Of a stretch of DNA of 64,000 nt, positions 29,694 through 39,145 are shown piece by piece. A program made the position numbers and the translations under genes. Numbering within the stretch: position 1 is the first letter of the stretch; each line of letters begins with the position of its first letter. The DNA is taken from assembly GCF_014197055.1 (NCBI RefSeq), contig NZ_JACIEW010000010.1, forward strand, positions 39,872 through 103,871, written 5' to 3'. The notes under the pieces were generated by a model. The model was not told the DNA's origin. It did no database searches and saw nothing but the letters and a program-made list of their open reading frames with translations. This DNA is from Devosia subaequoris. GTDB taxonomy: Bacteria > Pseudomonadota > Alphaproteobacteria > Rhizobiales > Devosiaceae.

Positions 29694-30068
29694 TTACTTG
29701 AGTTCGACCTTGGCGCCAGCAGCTTCCAGCTTCTTCTGGATGTCTTCGGCTTCAGCCTTCGACACGCCTTCCTTGATGGCCTTCGGAGCACCTTCGACCA
29801 GGGCCTTGGCTTCGCCCAGGCCGAGGCCGGTGATGCCACGGACTTCCTTGATGACGTTGATCTTGTTGTCGCCGAAAGCGGCAAGGATCACGTCGAATTC
29901 GGTCTTTTCTTCAGCAGCAGCGGCCGGAGCAGCACCGCCAGCAGCGGCAACGGCGACCGGAGCAGCGGCGGAAACGCCCCACTTTTCTTCCAGCATCTTG
30001 GACAGCTCGGAAGCTTCCAGAACGGTCAGGGCCGAGAGGTCATCAACGAGTTTGGCGAGATCAGCCAT
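29694..30068 (-). CDS. rplL: 50S ribosomal protein bL12 (L7/L12 stalk)
   Basis: 124 residues. The N-terminal dimerisation helices ([23 protein letters not shown]) are followed by an Ala-rich hinge (about 36-55) and the C-terminal factor-binding domain with [15 protein letters not shown]. It recruits GTPase factors. It lies 57 nt after rplJ; the pair forms the L10/L12 stalk. Confidence 0.98.
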   Translation of the reverse strand: MADLAKLVDDLSALTVLEASELSKMLEEKWGVSAAAPVAVAAAGGAAPAAAAEEKTEFDVILAAFGDNKINVIKEVRGITGLGLGEAKALVEGAPKAIKEGVSKAEAEDIQKKLEAAGAKVELK

Positions 30069-30125
30069 TTTACACTCTTTTCAGTTTGGGTTCGGGTTCG
30101 AATGTTGAGGTAGTTTGGAACGGCC

Positions 30126-30644
30126 TTACGCCGCTTCGCCCTTGTCCGCGTGAGCGGCCAGAACGCGAGCAATGCCCGCACCTGGCTGCACGAGGATGGA
30201 AGCGATGTTCGTTGCCGGCTGCTTGACAAGGCCTGCGAGCTTGGCACGCAGTTCGTCGAGCGAGGGCATCGTTGCCAGTGCCTTGACGCCATCGGCGTCG
30301 AGAGCAGTCGGGCCCATGGCACCGCCGAGAATGACGAACTTCTGGTTCTTCTCGGCGAAGGCCGCTGCGATCTTCGGTGCAGCGACAGGGTCTTCCGCAT
30401 AGGCAAGGACAGTCGGGCCGGTAAACAGGTCCGAGATGTCCGCGACATCGGTTTCCTTAAGAGCGAGCTTGGCAAGGCGGTTCTTTGCGACCTTGACCTT
30501 GCCGCCAGCCTTCTTGACCTGCACGCGCAGGTCGGTGAACGCAGCGACGGTCAGGCCGGTATTGTGCGCGACGACGATCGATCCAGCGCCCGCGAGGGCC
30601 TCCTGGAGCGAGGCGACGACTTCACGCTTTTCCGCTCTTTCCAA
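30126..30644 (-). CDS. rplJ: 50S ribosomal protein uL10, UUG start
   Basis: 172 residues. The frame is open five codons further, but homologues begin (M)ERAEKREVV and a GGAG site lies 7 nt ahead of the TTG at 30644, so I take TTG as start. The N-terminal domain (to about 135) binds 23S rRNA at the L11 stalk base; the Ala-rich C-terminal helix carries the bL12 dimers. A rare start codon fits tight autoregulation by the L10-L12 complex, as known in E. coli. Confidence 0.95.
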   Translation of the reverse strand: MERAEKREVVASLQEALAGAGSIVVAHNTGLTVAAFTDLRVQVKKAGGKVKVAKNRLAKLALKETDVADISDLFTGPTVLAYAEDPVAAPKIAAAFAEKNQKFVILGGAMGPTALDADGVKALATMPSLDELRAKLAGLVKQPATNIASILVQPGAGIARVLAAHADKGEAA

Positions 30645-30909
30645 AGCTAGTCTCCACAAATAAGCCCCAGAGCATTCGCCAAGGGACCATTGCCAATTGC
30701 TGCCCCCTGCCCTTGCAGGCCGAGGAACAACGGTTAGTGCCTGCCGACCGAGTGCCGCTAGGGCAACTGGCTAAGGTTCGAACCGCAACCTTTGGGCCGT
30801 TCGGCCCGGAATTGGGTCTCACCCCGTCTATTGCTGGCTCCAGAACTGGAATTAACGGCATGCGCCGGCCGGCAGTCTCGGACAGGACTTTACGCAGCCC
30901 CCAAAGGGG
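30645..30909 (-). promoter_or_regulatory. rplJ 5' leader (probable L10 autoregulation region)
   Basis: About 265 nt without a gene lie between the rplA terminator and rplJ. In bacteria this position usually holds a promoter and the L10-leader RNA, which binds L10-L12 to repress translation. I see several short inverted repeats (for example GGGCCGTTCGGCCC near 30795), but I cannot fold the region reliably or fix a promoter. Confidence 0.4.
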
Positions 30910-30937
30910 CGGCGAAACCGGGCGGCGAACCGCCCGG
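30910..30937 (-). terminator. Terminator after rplK-rplA
   Basis: CCGGGCGG (30918-30925) pairs with CCGCCCGG (30930-30937). On the minus strand the loop is TTCG and the stem is followed by TTTCG. The short T-run makes it moderate, but the UUCG loop and 8 G-C pairs are strong. It starts 10 nt past the rplA stop. Confidence 0.7.
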
Positions 30938-30946
30938 AATTTCGAA

Positions 30947-31639
30947 TTAGACGGCCGTATTCGGCTCGACGTGGACGCCCGGGCCCATTGTGGAGCTCAC
31001 GGACACCCGCTTGACATAGGTGCCCTTGGCGCCTGCGGGCTTGGACTTCTGCACGGCGTCGGTGAACGCCTTGATGTTCTGCAGCAGTGCATCCTCGGAG
31101 AACGACACCTTGCCAACGCCGGCGTGAATGATACCAGCCTTTTCGACGCGGTATTCCACAGCGCCGCCCTTGGCAGCGCCAACAGCGCCCTTGACGTCCA
31201 TGGTCACGGTGCCGACCTTGGGGTTCGGCATCAGATTGCGCGGGCCCAGGATCTTACCCAGACGACCGACCAGCGGCATCATGTCCGGGGTGGCAATGCA
31301 GCGATCGAAGTCGATCTTGCCCGACTGGATGGTTTCGAGCAGGTCTTCAGCGCCAACAATGTCAGCACCGGCTGCGGTAGCTTCGTCAGCCTTGGCGCCA
31401 CGGGCGAACACGGCGACGCGGACGGTCTTGCCGGTGCCATTGGGCAGGCTCACGACGCCACGAACCATCTGGTCGGCGTGACGCGGGTCAACACCAAGGT
31501 TCATCGCGATCTCGACGGTCTCGTCGAACTTGGCCGAGGCCTTCGACTTCACCAGCTTGACGGCGTCTTCGAGCGAGTAGAGCTTGTTGCGGTCGATGCC
31601 TTCACGGGCAGCGGCGACCTTCTTTGCGATCTTTGCCAT
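30947..31639 (-). CDS. rplA: 50S ribosomal protein uL1
   Basis: 230 residues. Domain I is split around the inserted domain II. Signatures are [24 protein letters not shown] (about 50-73) and the mid-domain [13 protein letters not shown] (about 131-143). It forms the L1 stalk at the E site and represses its own operon in E. coli. It is 5 nt after rplK. Confidence 0.97.
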   Translation of the reverse strand: MAKIAKKVAAAREGIDRNKLYSLEDAVKLVKSKASAKFDETVEIAMNLGVDPRHADQMVRGVVSLPNGTGKTVRVAVFARGAKADEATAAGADIVGAEDLLETIQSGKIDFDRCIATPDMMPLVGRLGKILGPRNLMPNPKVGTVTMDVKGAVGAAKGGAVEYRVEKAGIIHAGVGKVSFSEDALLQNIKAFTDAVQKSKPAGAKGTYVKRVSVSSTMGPGVHVEPNTAV

Positions 31640-31644
31640 CTCTA

Positions 31645-32073
31645 TCAGCCCTCGACCTGAATGCCCATCGACCGGGCGGAACCGGCGATCATGCTCATTG
31701 CGGTTTCAACGTCGTCCGCGTTGAGATCCTTCATCTTCTTTTCGGCGATATCACGAAGCTGGGCTTCGGTGATGGTGCCGGCGCTTTCCTTGCCTGGCAG
31801 CTTGGAGCCGGACTTGAGGTTCATCGCCTTCTTGATGAAGTAGGTCACCGGCGGCTGCTTCATCTCGAAAGTGAAGCTCTTGTCGGCATAGGCGGTGATG
31901 ATGGTCGGAATCGGCGAGCCCTTTTCGAGCTCCTGCGTAGCCGCATTGAAGGCCTTGCAGAATTCCATGATGTTCAGACCGCGCTGACCCAGCGCCGGAC
32001 CGATCGGGGGCGACGGGGTGGCAGAGCCAGCCGGCACCTGGAGCTTGATATAGCCCGTGATCTTCTTAGCCAT
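31645..32073 (-). CDS. rplK: 50S ribosomal protein uL11
   Basis: 142 residues. The N-terminal domain has [19 protein letters not shown] (about 15-33), the thiostrepton/RelA-relevant proline-rich region. The C-terminal rRNA-binding domain has [11 protein letters not shown] upstream and [12 protein letters not shown] at the end. It follows nusG by 117 nt. Confidence 0.97.
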   Translation of the reverse strand: MAKKITGYIKLQVPAGSATPSPPIGPALGQRGLNIMEFCKAFNAATQELEKGSPIPTIITAYADKSFTFEMKQPPVTYFIKKAMNLKSGSKLPGKESAGTITEAQLRDIAEKKMKDLNADDVETAMSMIAGSARSMGIQVEG

Positions 32074-32190
32074 TTTCTATCCTTCTCATGCGCCCCGAGG
32101 GGCAGTTGAAGCCGTGGTTCGGTTTCCTGACGCCGGCTAAGCGCCATCCCCTTCCACGGGTTTCATCCGACCGAAGCCGAATGGGTGTGA

Positions 32191-32721
32191 TCAGACCTTT
32201 TCGACCTGACCGTATTCGAGCTCCACCGGAGTGGGGCGACCGAAAATCGAGACCTCGACCTTGAGGCGCGAGCGTTCCTCGTCCACCTCTTCGACGATGC
32301 CATTGAAGCTGGCGAACGGACCGTCCGAAACCCGAACGTTCTCGCCCACCTCGAAACTGACGGAGGGCTTGGGGTGATCAACGCCTTCCTGCACCTGCTG
32401 CAGGATCGACATCGCCTCGTTCTCCGAGATCGGCATCGGCTTGTTGTCCGAACCGAGGAACCCGGTAACCTTGGGGGTATTCTTGATCAGATGGAACGCC
32501 TCGTCGGTCATATCCATCTTCACCAGCACATAGCCCGGAAAGAACTTGCGCTCCGTGTCGACCTTGCGGCCACGGCGGATCTCGACGACCTTTTCGGTCG
32601 GCACGATCACGTCTTCAAACAGGTGCTCAAGCTTCTTTTGCGCGACCTTGAGACGGATATCTTCCGCCACCTTGCGCTCGAAGTTCGAATACGCCTGAAC
32701 GATGTACCAGCGCTTGGCCAT
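32191..32721 (-). CDS. nusG: Transcription termination/antitermination factor NusG
   Basis: 176 residues. The N-terminal NGN domain (KRWYIVQAYSNFERKVAEDI, FFPGYVLVKM) binds RNA polymerase; the C-terminal KOW domain (VGENVRVSDGPFASFNGIVEEVD, about 126-148) binds uS10 or Rho. It is 42 nt after secE, giving the conserved secE-nusG-rplK-rplA order. Confidence 0.98.
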   Translation of the reverse strand: MAKRWYIVQAYSNFERKVAEDIRLKVAQKKLEHLFEDVIVPTEKVVEIRRGRKVDTERKFFPGYVLVKMDMTDEAFHLIKNTPKVTGFLGSDNKPMPISENEAMSILQQVQEGVDHPKPSVSFEVGENVRVSDGPFASFNGIVEEVDEERSRLKVEVSIFGRPTPVELEYGQVEKV

Positions 32722-32763
32722 AAAGGGTCGCCGCTCCCAATAACTTTTCTAAAATGAACCGAC

Positions 32764-32958
32764 TTAGCGGATCGACAGCATCAAGGACACGAACCAGGAG
32801 ATGACCTGGTCAGCCGCGAGGAAGAACAGGCTGGCCAGGATGACCAGCACCAGAACCATGATCGTGGAAATCACAATCTCGCTCCGGCCCGGCCAGGTGA
32901 CCTTGCTGACTTCCGAGCGAACCTGCTGGAGAAACTGGACTGGGTTCGTGCGGGCCAT
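32764..32958 (-). CDS. secE: Protein translocase subunit SecE
   Basis: 64 residues, the single-TM form. I take the ATG at 32958 (MARTNPVQFLQQ) over a frame that is open 19 codons further upstream. The conserved amphipathic helix QVRSEVSKVTWPGRSE precedes one transmembrane helix (about 32-56). SecE clamps the SecY channel encoded at 4046-5383. Confidence 0.96.
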   Translation of the reverse strand: MARTNPVQFLQQVRSEVSKVTWPGRSEIVISTIMVLVLVILASLFFLAADQVISWFVSLMLSIR

Positions 32959-33028
32959 GGGCAAATCTACTTCGTATCTTGGTGCAAAACCAAAGGCCGC
33001 GCAGGAATCCCGCACGGCTAGAGCGGGC

Positions 33029-33057
33029 TATCTAGAGGCTTTGCCAGAGGAATGCAA
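33029..33057 (-). promoter_or_regulatory. Candidate promoter for secE-nusG
   Basis: On the minus strand TTGCAT (33057-33052) and TAGATA (33034-33029) are spaced by 17 nt, about 70 nt upstream of the secE ATG. It lies in the gap between secE and the divergent small gene at 33214. Motif-only evidence. Confidence 0.5.
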
Positions 33058-33213
33058 CAGGCTTGGCAATCGAATCGCCGCTCCGGACACTGTCCGTTTC
33101 CGATCACATGTAAAGCATAAGTGCAAATCGCGCGCGAATCCCCCTTGCGCCCCCGCATTGCATGTCGTTGGATAGATTGTGCCCGGAATGTGGCAACGCT
33201 CGTGGAGGGAGCA

Positions 33214-33480
33214 ATGTCGTTCGAGGTCCTCGCCTGCCAATTGATGCATTTTGGTCCCCACGCGACCATGAGCGACCGCATGACGGGCGTCGTACGCGTA
33301 CGGATTCGCGAACAATTCCAGGGCAACGTTACCGAATACGGCCTTGACCTGCCCGTGCGGGCCGATTGCGGCAAAGTTCCGCATGAACAGGTGCGCACCG
33401 CGCTCCTTACCCACGCGGCTCACCAGCTCAACAAGCTCAAGGCCAGGCTTAGCGCTCCCCGGCCCGCAGCGGCGGAATAA
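33214..33480 (+). CDS. Small hypothetical protein, 88 aa
   Basis: I do not recognise the family. The ATG at 33214 has an excellent GGAGG site 5 nt upstream, and composition matches native genes. The sequence starts MSFEVLACQLMHFGPHATMSD, has a VVRVRIREQFQG strand pattern and an alpha-helical C-terminus (HEQVRTALLTHAAHQLNKLKARL). No signal peptide or membrane segment is evident, so it is probably cytosolic. It is divergent from secE and convergent with tRNA-Trp. Confidence 0.7.
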   Translation: MSFEVLACQLMHFGPHATMSDRMTGVVRVRIREQFQGNVTEYGLDLPVRADCGKVPHEQVRTALLTHAAHQLNKLKARLSAPRPAAAE

Positions 33481-33755
33481 CCCGTAAGACTTTCGTTGCG
33501 GTTTTTGCGGCACACCGTGCCGCCTTGGACGCGCATCCAAAACCCGGACGGCGCGGGAAACCTTTCCGCCCATGATGCGTTTTGCTCTAGCAGGACTTGC
33601 CTCCTGCGACCTCCAACGTCAGTCCCCGGATCCCATGCACTCCCAACCCCTGCCGGGGACTGGCTCTTCACCTCTGCCCAGCCGGTCCGCAGATCGCCTT
33701 GCCGAAATCCACGACCGTGTCCAGCAGATCTATTCAAGAATGTTTGGAAATTGCC

Positions 33756-33831
33756 TGGCAGGGGCTGGGGGACTCGAACCCACGACCCTCGGTTTTGGAG
33801 ACCGATGCTCTACCAACTGAGCTAAACCCCT
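33756..33831 (-). tRNA. tRNA-Trp (anticodon CCA)
   Basis: A complete 76-nt cloverleaf with encoded CCA: acceptor AGGGGTT pairs with AGCCCCT, D-arm TAGCTCAGTTGGTAGAGCA, anticodon loop CTCCAAA, T-arm GGGTTCGAGTCCC. It lies upstream of secE, as in many proteobacteria. Confidence 0.97.
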
Positions 33832-34017
33832 TCAGGCGAGGCCGTGTCTAATGGCAAAGCGCGGCAGATGCAAGGGGCAGTTTGGGCCTTGTCCCACTCG
33901 TTCACAACGATGATTTGTTGGCCCGCATTCCATGAGCCGACGATGCCGTGCCCGCGCAGCACTCGCGAGACGCGGTCTCATAGACTGCGGGCGCCAGCCT
34001 TGTCAGTGCCGGAAGGG

Positions 34018-35193
34018 CTAAGCTCGTTCCACGCACATCGCGACTCCCATGCCGCCGCCGATGCAGAGCGTGGCAAGGCCCTTGCGCAAATCACTGCGCA
34101 AAAGCTCATGCAGCAGGGTAACAAGAATGCGGGCGCCCGATGCTCCTATGGGGTGCCCCAGGGCGATGGCGCCACCACTGACATTGACGATATCGGGATT
34201 CCACCCCATGCCCGCATTGACCGCGCAGGCTTGTGCGGCGAAGGCCTCGTTGGCCTCGACCCGGTCAAGATCACCGACGCTCCACCCCGCCTTTGCCAGT
34301 GCCTTTTGCGATGCCGGAATCGGCCCCGTACCCATGATGGAGGGATCGACACCCGCTGTCGCCCAACCGGCGATGCGGGCCAGCGGCGCAAGACCACGGC
34401 GCGCCGCCTCGTCGGAATGCATCAGCACCAGCGCCGCTGCACCATCGTTGAGCCCCGAAGCGTTGCCCGCAGTGACCGAGCCATCCTTGTCGAAGGCCGG
34501 GCGCAATTTGCCCAGAGCCTCAACATTGGTGTCAGGCCGCAAGTGATCGTCGGCATCGACAATGCTCGTGCCCTTGCGGGTCTCAATGCTGACCGGCGCA
34601 ATCTCTTCGACGAAGTGCCCCGCCGCCTGCGCCTTTGCCGCCTTCTGTTGACTGGCCAGCGCGAAATCATCTTGTTGCTCGCGCGAAACACCGAACTGCT
34701 TGGCGACATTCTCGGCTGTAATGCCCATGTGGTAGCCGCCGAACGCATCCATCAGCCCATCGACAACCATGGTATCGACCAGGCTGACATTGCCCATCTT
34801 GGTGCCCGACCGCAGGACCTGGCAGTGCGGCGAGAGCGACATGGATTCCTGCCCGCCTGCGACAACAATGTCGGCATCCCCGCACAGGATCTGCTGCATG
34901 CCCATGGCCACCGCGCGCAAGCCGGAACCGCAGACCTGGTTGATCCCCAGGGCCGTAGCCGACTTTGAAATGCCGGACTTCACCGCTGCCTGGCGCGCCG
35001 GGTTCTGCCCCGCGCCGGCGGTGAGCACCTGGCCAAGGATGACTTCGTTGACGTCCTCGGGCGAAACACCAGCGCGTTGCAGGGCTGCGACGATGGCGGT
35101 GGCGCCCAGATCATGCGCCGCAACCGTGCTCAGCGGTCCCAGGAAACTGCCGACCGGGGTGCGGGCGGCGCCGACAATGACAATGTCGCTCAT
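34018..35193 (-). CDS. Acetyl-CoA C-acetyltransferase (thiolase)
   Basis: 391 residues, the biosynthetic/ketone-body thiolase size. It condenses two acetyl-CoA to acetoacetyl-CoA or runs the reverse. Cys88 in [11 protein letters not shown] is the acyl acceptor; [23 protein letters not shown] (active-site His) and the C-terminal CIGGGMGVA (second Cys) complete the site. Its ATG overlaps the stop of the CoA-transferase beta gene by 4 nt, so the three genes form one operon for acetoacetate use or, in reverse, polyhydroxybutyrate precursor supply. Confidence 0.93.
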   Translation of the reverse strand: MSDIVIVGAARTPVGSFLGPLSTVAAHDLGATAIVAALQRAGVSPEDVNEVILGQVLTAGAGQNPARQAAVKSGISKSATALGINQVCGSGLRAVAMGMQQILCGDADIVVAGGQESMSLSPHCQVLRSGTKMGNVSLVDTMVVDGLMDAFGGYHMGITAENVAKQFGVSREQQDDFALASQQKAAKAQAAGHFVEEIAPVSIETRKGTSIVDADDHLRPDTNVEALGKLRPAFDKDGSVTAGNASGLNDGAAALVLMHSDEAARRGLAPLARIAGWATAGVDPSIMGTGPIPASQKALAKAGWSVGDLDRVEANEAFAAQACAVNAGMGWNPDIVNVSGGAIALGHPIGASGARILVTLLHELLRSDLRKGLATLCIGGGMGVAMCVERA

Positions 35194-35846
35194 GCGGCCT
35201 TCTCCTCGAGGGTCACGGTGAAGCGCGCCTCTGTCTTGGCGGTGATCTCATCGACGCTGACATCATCGGCCAGTTCGATCAGACGCATGTCGATGTCACC
35301 GCGGCGGGCGACGGAAAAGACCCCGAGATCGGTGATGACCAGATCGGCCACGCGCTGGCCGGTCAGCGGCAAGGTGCATTCGGTGAGCAGCTTGGCCTGA
35401 CCCTTGGCCTCATGCTCCATGACCACGACCACGCGTTTGACCCCGGCAACCAGATCCATGGCCCCGCCCATGCCCTTGACCATCTTGCCCGGGATCATCC
35501 AATTGGCCAGATCGCCGCTCTCGGACACCTGCATGGCGCCCAGGATCGACAGATCGATATGTCCACCCCGGATCATCCCGAAACTGTCGGCACTGGAAAA
35601 GAAGCTGGTTTCCGGTAGGGCAGTTATTGTCTGCTTGCCGGCATTGATCAGGTCCGCATCTTCCTCCCCGGCATAGGGAAAGGGCCCCATGCCCAGCATG
35701 CCGTTTTCGCTCTGCAGCCGTACATCCATGCCCTTGGGAATGTAGTTGGCCACCAGCGTCGGAATGCCGATGCCCAGATTGACGTAAAAACCGTCCTTGA
35801 GTTCGCGGGCGGCGCGCGCCGCCATCTGGTCGCGGGTCCAGGCCAT
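35190..35846 (-). CDS. scoB: 3-oxoacid CoA-transferase subunit B
   Basis: 218 residues. The catalytic glutamate is in [12 protein letters not shown] (about 44-55), the SENG motif of the beta chain. N-terminal [13 protein letters not shown] and [27 protein letters not shown] match the succinyl-CoA:acetoacetate (SCOT-like) family; pcaJ-type 3-oxoadipate transferase is close and cannot be excluded by eye. It shares TAATG with subunit A and ATGA with thiolase, so translation is coupled. Confidence 0.88.
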   Translation of the reverse strand: MAWTRDQMAARAARELKDGFYVNLGIGIPTLVANYIPKGMDVRLQSENGMLGMGPFPYAGEEDADLINAGKQTITALPETSFFSSADSFGMIRGGHIDLSILGAMQVSESGDLANWMIPGKMVKGMGGAMDLVAGVKRVVVVMEHEAKGQAKLLTECTLPLTGQRVADLVITDLGVFSVARRGDIDMRLIELADDVSVDEITAKTEARFTVTLEEKAA

Positions 35847-36559
35847 TACGCCACCTCCTCGTCGCGCTGCCGCACGGTGCGTTTTTCGATATGCTTTGTC
35901 GGATTGGGCACGTGCACCAGCCGGTCCACGAAAATGCCGGGCGTATGGATGTGATCAGGATCGAGGCTGCCGGTCTCAACCAGATCCTCCACCTCCGCTA
36001 TGGTCACCTTGCCGGCCGTCGCCATCATCGGATTGAAGTTGCGCGCCGTCATTCGATAGACCAGATTGCCCTCGGCATCTCCTTTCCAGGCATGGACGAT
36101 GGACACATCGGCCACCAGCCCGGTTTCCATCACATAATCGTCCTCGCCAAAGCGCCGCACTTCCTTGCCCTCGGCGATCAGCGTTCCAACACCAGTCTTG
36201 GTGAAGAAGGCTGGAATGCCGGCCCCTCCGGCGCGAATGCGCTCGGCCAGCGTGCCCTGCGGATTGAACTCAAGTTCCAGTTCGCCAGACAGATATTGCT
36301 CGGCAAACAGCTTGTTCTCGCCCACATAGGACGAAATCATCTTCTTGATCTGCCGCGTTGCAAGCAAGCGTCCTAGGCCAATGCCGTCGACGCCCGCATT
36401 GTTGGAAATGACAGTCAGCCCCTTGGCGCCCGAGGCCTCGATCCCCTCGATCAGCGCCTCGGGAATGCCGCAAAGCCCAAAGCCGCCTGACATGATGGTC
36501 ATGCCGTCGGCCAGCACATCGGCCAGCGCTTCAGTAGCGTTTGAACGAAGCTTGCGCAT
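35846..36559 (-). CDS. scoA: 3-oxoacid CoA-transferase subunit A
   Basis: 237 residues from the ATG at 36559 ([12 protein letters not shown]), chosen because GGAGGAGGAG lies 5 nt upstream; an ATG six codons earlier sits before that binding site. The CoA-binding loop [13 protein letters not shown] (about 26-38) and [13 protein letters not shown] are typical of the alpha chain. With scoB it moves CoA from succinyl-CoA to acetoacetate. It is divergent from a PAS-LuxR regulator gene with a palindrome between. Confidence 0.88.
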   Translation of the reverse strand: MRKLRSNATEALADVLADGMTIMSGGFGLCGIPEALIEGIEASGAKGLTVISNNAGVDGIGLGRLLATRQIKKMISSYVGENKLFAEQYLSGELELEFNPQGTLAERIRAGGAGIPAFFTKTGVGTLIAEGKEVRRFGEDDYVMETGLVADVSIVHAWKGDAEGNLVYRMTARNFNPMMATAGKVTIAEVEDLVETGSLDPDHIHTPGIFVDRLVHVPNPTKHIEKRTVRQRDEEVA

Positions 36560-36589
36560 TCGCACTCCTCCTCCCATTCGGGTTATTGT

Positions 36590-36607
36590 GCAAACGCTAG
36601 TGCTTGC
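36590..36607. promoter_or_regulatory. Candidate operator palindrome at the scoA/regulator divergence
   Basis: An 18-bp imperfect palindrome, GCAAACGCTAGTGCTTGC, pairs at 7 of 9 positions around CTAG. It is 31 nt upstream of the scoA ATG and 33 nt before the regulator start. Its size and place suit a dimeric LuxR-type regulator; assignment is inferred. Confidence 0.4.
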
Positions 36608-36639
36608 CGGGGCATCCCGGTTAGTCGTATTTATACCAC

Positions 36640-37194
36640 ATGATGCCAGAGCTGCGTTTCACCCTCGCCGACATACCCGTCCCTATGGTCTATGCGACCC
36701 ATCGCATCATCCGGGACTGCAATGCCGGGTTTGCCGATCTGTTCGGCTATCGGCGCGAGGAACTGGTGGAGGCGAGCTTTTCCCGGCTCTATCCGGCCAT
36801 TGCCGATTTCGTGCGTACGGGTGACATGTGGCGCCATCACCTGCCCGGCGGCGCCATCTATTACGACGAGCGCATCATGGCCGGGGTTGGCGGCAAACGT
36901 TTCTGGTGCCGGGTCAATGGTCGCTCGCAGGATGCCGGAGACCCATTCGCCGCAGCGCTGTATTGCTTCGAACCCATGAACCGACCGGTTACCGAAACCA
37001 CGCTCAAGCTCACCGGACGACAGCGCCAGATCCTGACCCTGGTGGCACAAGGCAAGACCAATGCCGTCATTGCCCGGGAAGTCGGATTATCGCAACGCAC
37101 CATCGAGGCGCACCGATTACGTCTTGCGCGATCCGTCGGCGTCAACAACTCGGCAGAACTTGTCGCCTGGTTCCTCTCGCAGTCGACCATCTGA
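36640..37194 (+). CDS. PAS-domain LuxR-family transcription regulator
   Basis: 184 residues. A PAS-like sensor domain spans about 1-110 (RIIRDCNAGFADLFGYRREEL is the PAS N-terminal helix set). A GerE/LuxR helix-turn-helix spans about 122-180 (LTGRQRQILTLVAQGKTN, then VGLSQRTIEAHRLRL as recognition helix). No receiver or autoinducer domain is present. It is divergent from the scoA-scoB-thiolase operon, 80 nt apart, so it most likely regulates it, perhaps sensing a metabolite. No clear ribosome binding site precedes ATGATG, so the mRNA may be leaderless or weakly translated. Confidence 0.85.
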   Translation: MMPELRFTLADIPVPMVYATHRIIRDCNAGFADLFGYRREELVEASFSRLYPAIADFVRTGDMWRHHLPGGAIYYDERIMAGVGGKRFWCRVNGRSQDAGDPFAAALYCFEPMNRPVTETTLKLTGRQRQILTLVAQGKTNAVIAREVGLSQRTIEAHRLRLARSVGVNNSAELVAWFLSQSTI

Positions 37195-37332
37195 AATTAT
37201 GAGCGGACCGCCCACTCCGATGTTGCCGCTTCCAACTTTGGGCCTCATTGACTCGAAATCGGAACAAGCGCGATCAGAATTTGGGAGCCTTTCACTCGGG
37301 CACTGGGAAAGCTGGCTCTGTATGTTCTCGCG

Positions 37333-38091
37333 CTAGTAAGTGAATTGCTCTGCGAGCACCCGTTCTTCCAGACCTGTGCCTGGATCAAACAATAAGGTGA
37401 CACCGTGGGACCTGTCTTCTCTTACGGTGACTTCAGCGACATTTTGAAACTCACGGTTGTCAGCCACGGCGCTAACCGGTCGCTTCGCCGCTTCACGCGT
37501 CATAAACTTCACGACTGCGTTGTTCGACAGGATCGCACCGCGCCAACGGCGGGGCCGGAACGGCGAGATCGGCGTCAAAGCGAGCAAGGGGGCATCAATC
37601 GGCAAGATTGGTCCATGGGCTGACAGATTGTATGCGGTTGACCCTGCAGGCGTAGACAGTATCGCGCCATCGCAGACGAGCTCCTCCATTCTCACGGCAC
37701 CATCAACGCTTATCTGTAGCTTGGCCGCTTGATAGGTGGACCGAAACAGTGACACTTCGTTTAGAGCGAGCGCCGTTTGGCGCCTGCCTGAAACGTCAAC
37801 CGCCTCCATTGCGAGCGGGTATATTCGCGTGCGTTGAGCTGCTGCAATCCGATCTACTAGGGCATCTTCCGAGAAGGGGTTCATCATGAACCCAACGGAC
37901 CCAAAATTCATGCCGTACACGGGCACGCCAAGCTTCATAGCCCGGTGTAGCGTTTGCAGCATCAATCCATCGCCCCCAAGCGCGACCAGCACATCTGACC
38001 GGTCAAGGTCGAATTTGCCGTAGCGTTTACGCATGCGCTCGGCAGCAGCCAGCGCTTCAGGGGTCTCGCTCGAAACAAAACGCATCATCAT
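37333..38091 (-). CDS. nadK: NAD kinase
   Basis: 252 residues. It phosphorylates NAD to NADP. The motif [10 protein letters not shown] with GGDG at 39-42 supplies the catalytic Asp; NEVSLFR and [17 protein letters not shown] are the NAD-binding and conserved regions. The N-terminus is short ([13 protein letters not shown]), matching the compact alphaproteobacterial form. There is no strong ribosome binding site before ATGATGATG. It stands alone between the regulator and an IS remnant. Confidence 0.94.
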   Translation of the reverse strand: MMMRFVSSETPEALAAAERMRKRYGKFDLDRSDVLVALGGDGLMLQTLHRAMKLGVPVYGMNFGSVGFMMNPFSEDALVDRIAAAQRTRIYPLAMEAVDVSGRRQTALALNEVSLFRSTYQAAKLQISVDGAVRMEELVCDGAILSTPAGSTAYNLSAHGPILPIDAPLLALTPISPFRPRRWRGAILSNNAVVKFMTREAAKRPVSAVADNREFQNVAEVTVREDRSHGVTLLFDPGTGLEERVLAEQFTY

Positions 38092-38372
38092 TGAAGTGGC
38101 CTAGACGCCTTTCGAGCTTGTTAGCAATACTGGGTCTTCAATCCTAGGCATGGCCTATATCTCTGTTCGACCTTTATATCCATCAGGACCTTTTTAAGCT
38201 CTCGCGATACCAAAACCTTGACACGCCGCCCCGAGGAGCCCCGTCCCAGTTTTTTGCTGTTACAGGCGGATGCACCGCCCATTGAAGTCAGACCGCACGG
38301 GCCGACAGCCGCGAGGGATCACGGCGTTGAGCGACATGATAGGTGGATGGGGCCGACTGGCAGGACCCTGCA

Positions 38373-38532
38373 GACTTCACCCAGTCGTTTAGCGTGTGGG
38401 CCGAACAGCCCATCTTCTGGGAAACCGAAACCACGGCAGCCCGGCGCGACGGATACTCCCCGCCATGCTCAAGCACCATCCGCACCGCCTGGGTCGGCAC
38501 CTCGGGGGAAACTTGTTCGGTGTCTTGCTCAT
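38373..38532 (-). pseudogene. IS3-family transposase OrfA remnant
   Basis: On the minus strand MSKTPNKF (ATG at 38532) and then, after a one-base frameshift near 38505, [18 protein letters not shown] and [14 protein letters not shown] match the N-terminal helix-turn-helix part of IS3-type OrfA. Homology stops abruptly after DWVK near 38373, so most of orfA, all of orfB and at least one end are missing. It lies 80 nt from tRNA-Thr and was probably left by an old insertion. Confidence 0.7.
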
Positions 38533-38612
38533 CAGGCTCTATCCTACTTTGGAGTTAGAGCCTCCGACAGTCCCGGTGCGGTTCAGAAGAGCGCACAAAT
38601 GCTGGAGATTTC

Positions 38613-38688
<76 letters not shown>

Positions 38689-39145
38689 ATTGGGGTGCCG
38701 TTTATCAGCCCTTTCAGCCCTAGACAAGTGACCCGTCTGACAATCCACGGCAAGCTTTTCAGACTGTTATCTTTGACGACCCGAGCACATTGCCAAGTCC
38801 GGCGCATTCGGCGTTGCTAGCGACGAGCGCACTTCGTGGCACGAGTGCTCTGCCAACGGCATGGTCGTGCCGGGGCCAATAGCAGCCCAGTCAAAGGCTC
38901 TTTCTGCTGGGCATGGTGGAGTGATCTCGCAACCTTGCGAGAAAACAGCCCAATACGACCTTTTGCATGGCTGGCAAGCGAGAATAGCCATAGCTCAACC
39001 TATGCCGACAATTATTGTTTTACTGCCGCGAGTTAACCACCATGGTAGAGGTCCATTTTGTCAATCAACAGACATGCTATTGTGTTTGTACTTGCTCGCA
39101 ATACCTCTACTGAATTTATGATTCCACATTCCGGGGCTTAGACAC
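38689..39145. other. Intergenic region before manC
   Basis: 457 nt with no convincing gene. The last 150 nt are AT-rich (about 39000-39130) and must contain the promoter of the polysaccharide genes, but no clean -35/-10 pair stands out. The 74-codon minus frame at 38767-38991 looks like composition noise. Confidence 0.5.
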
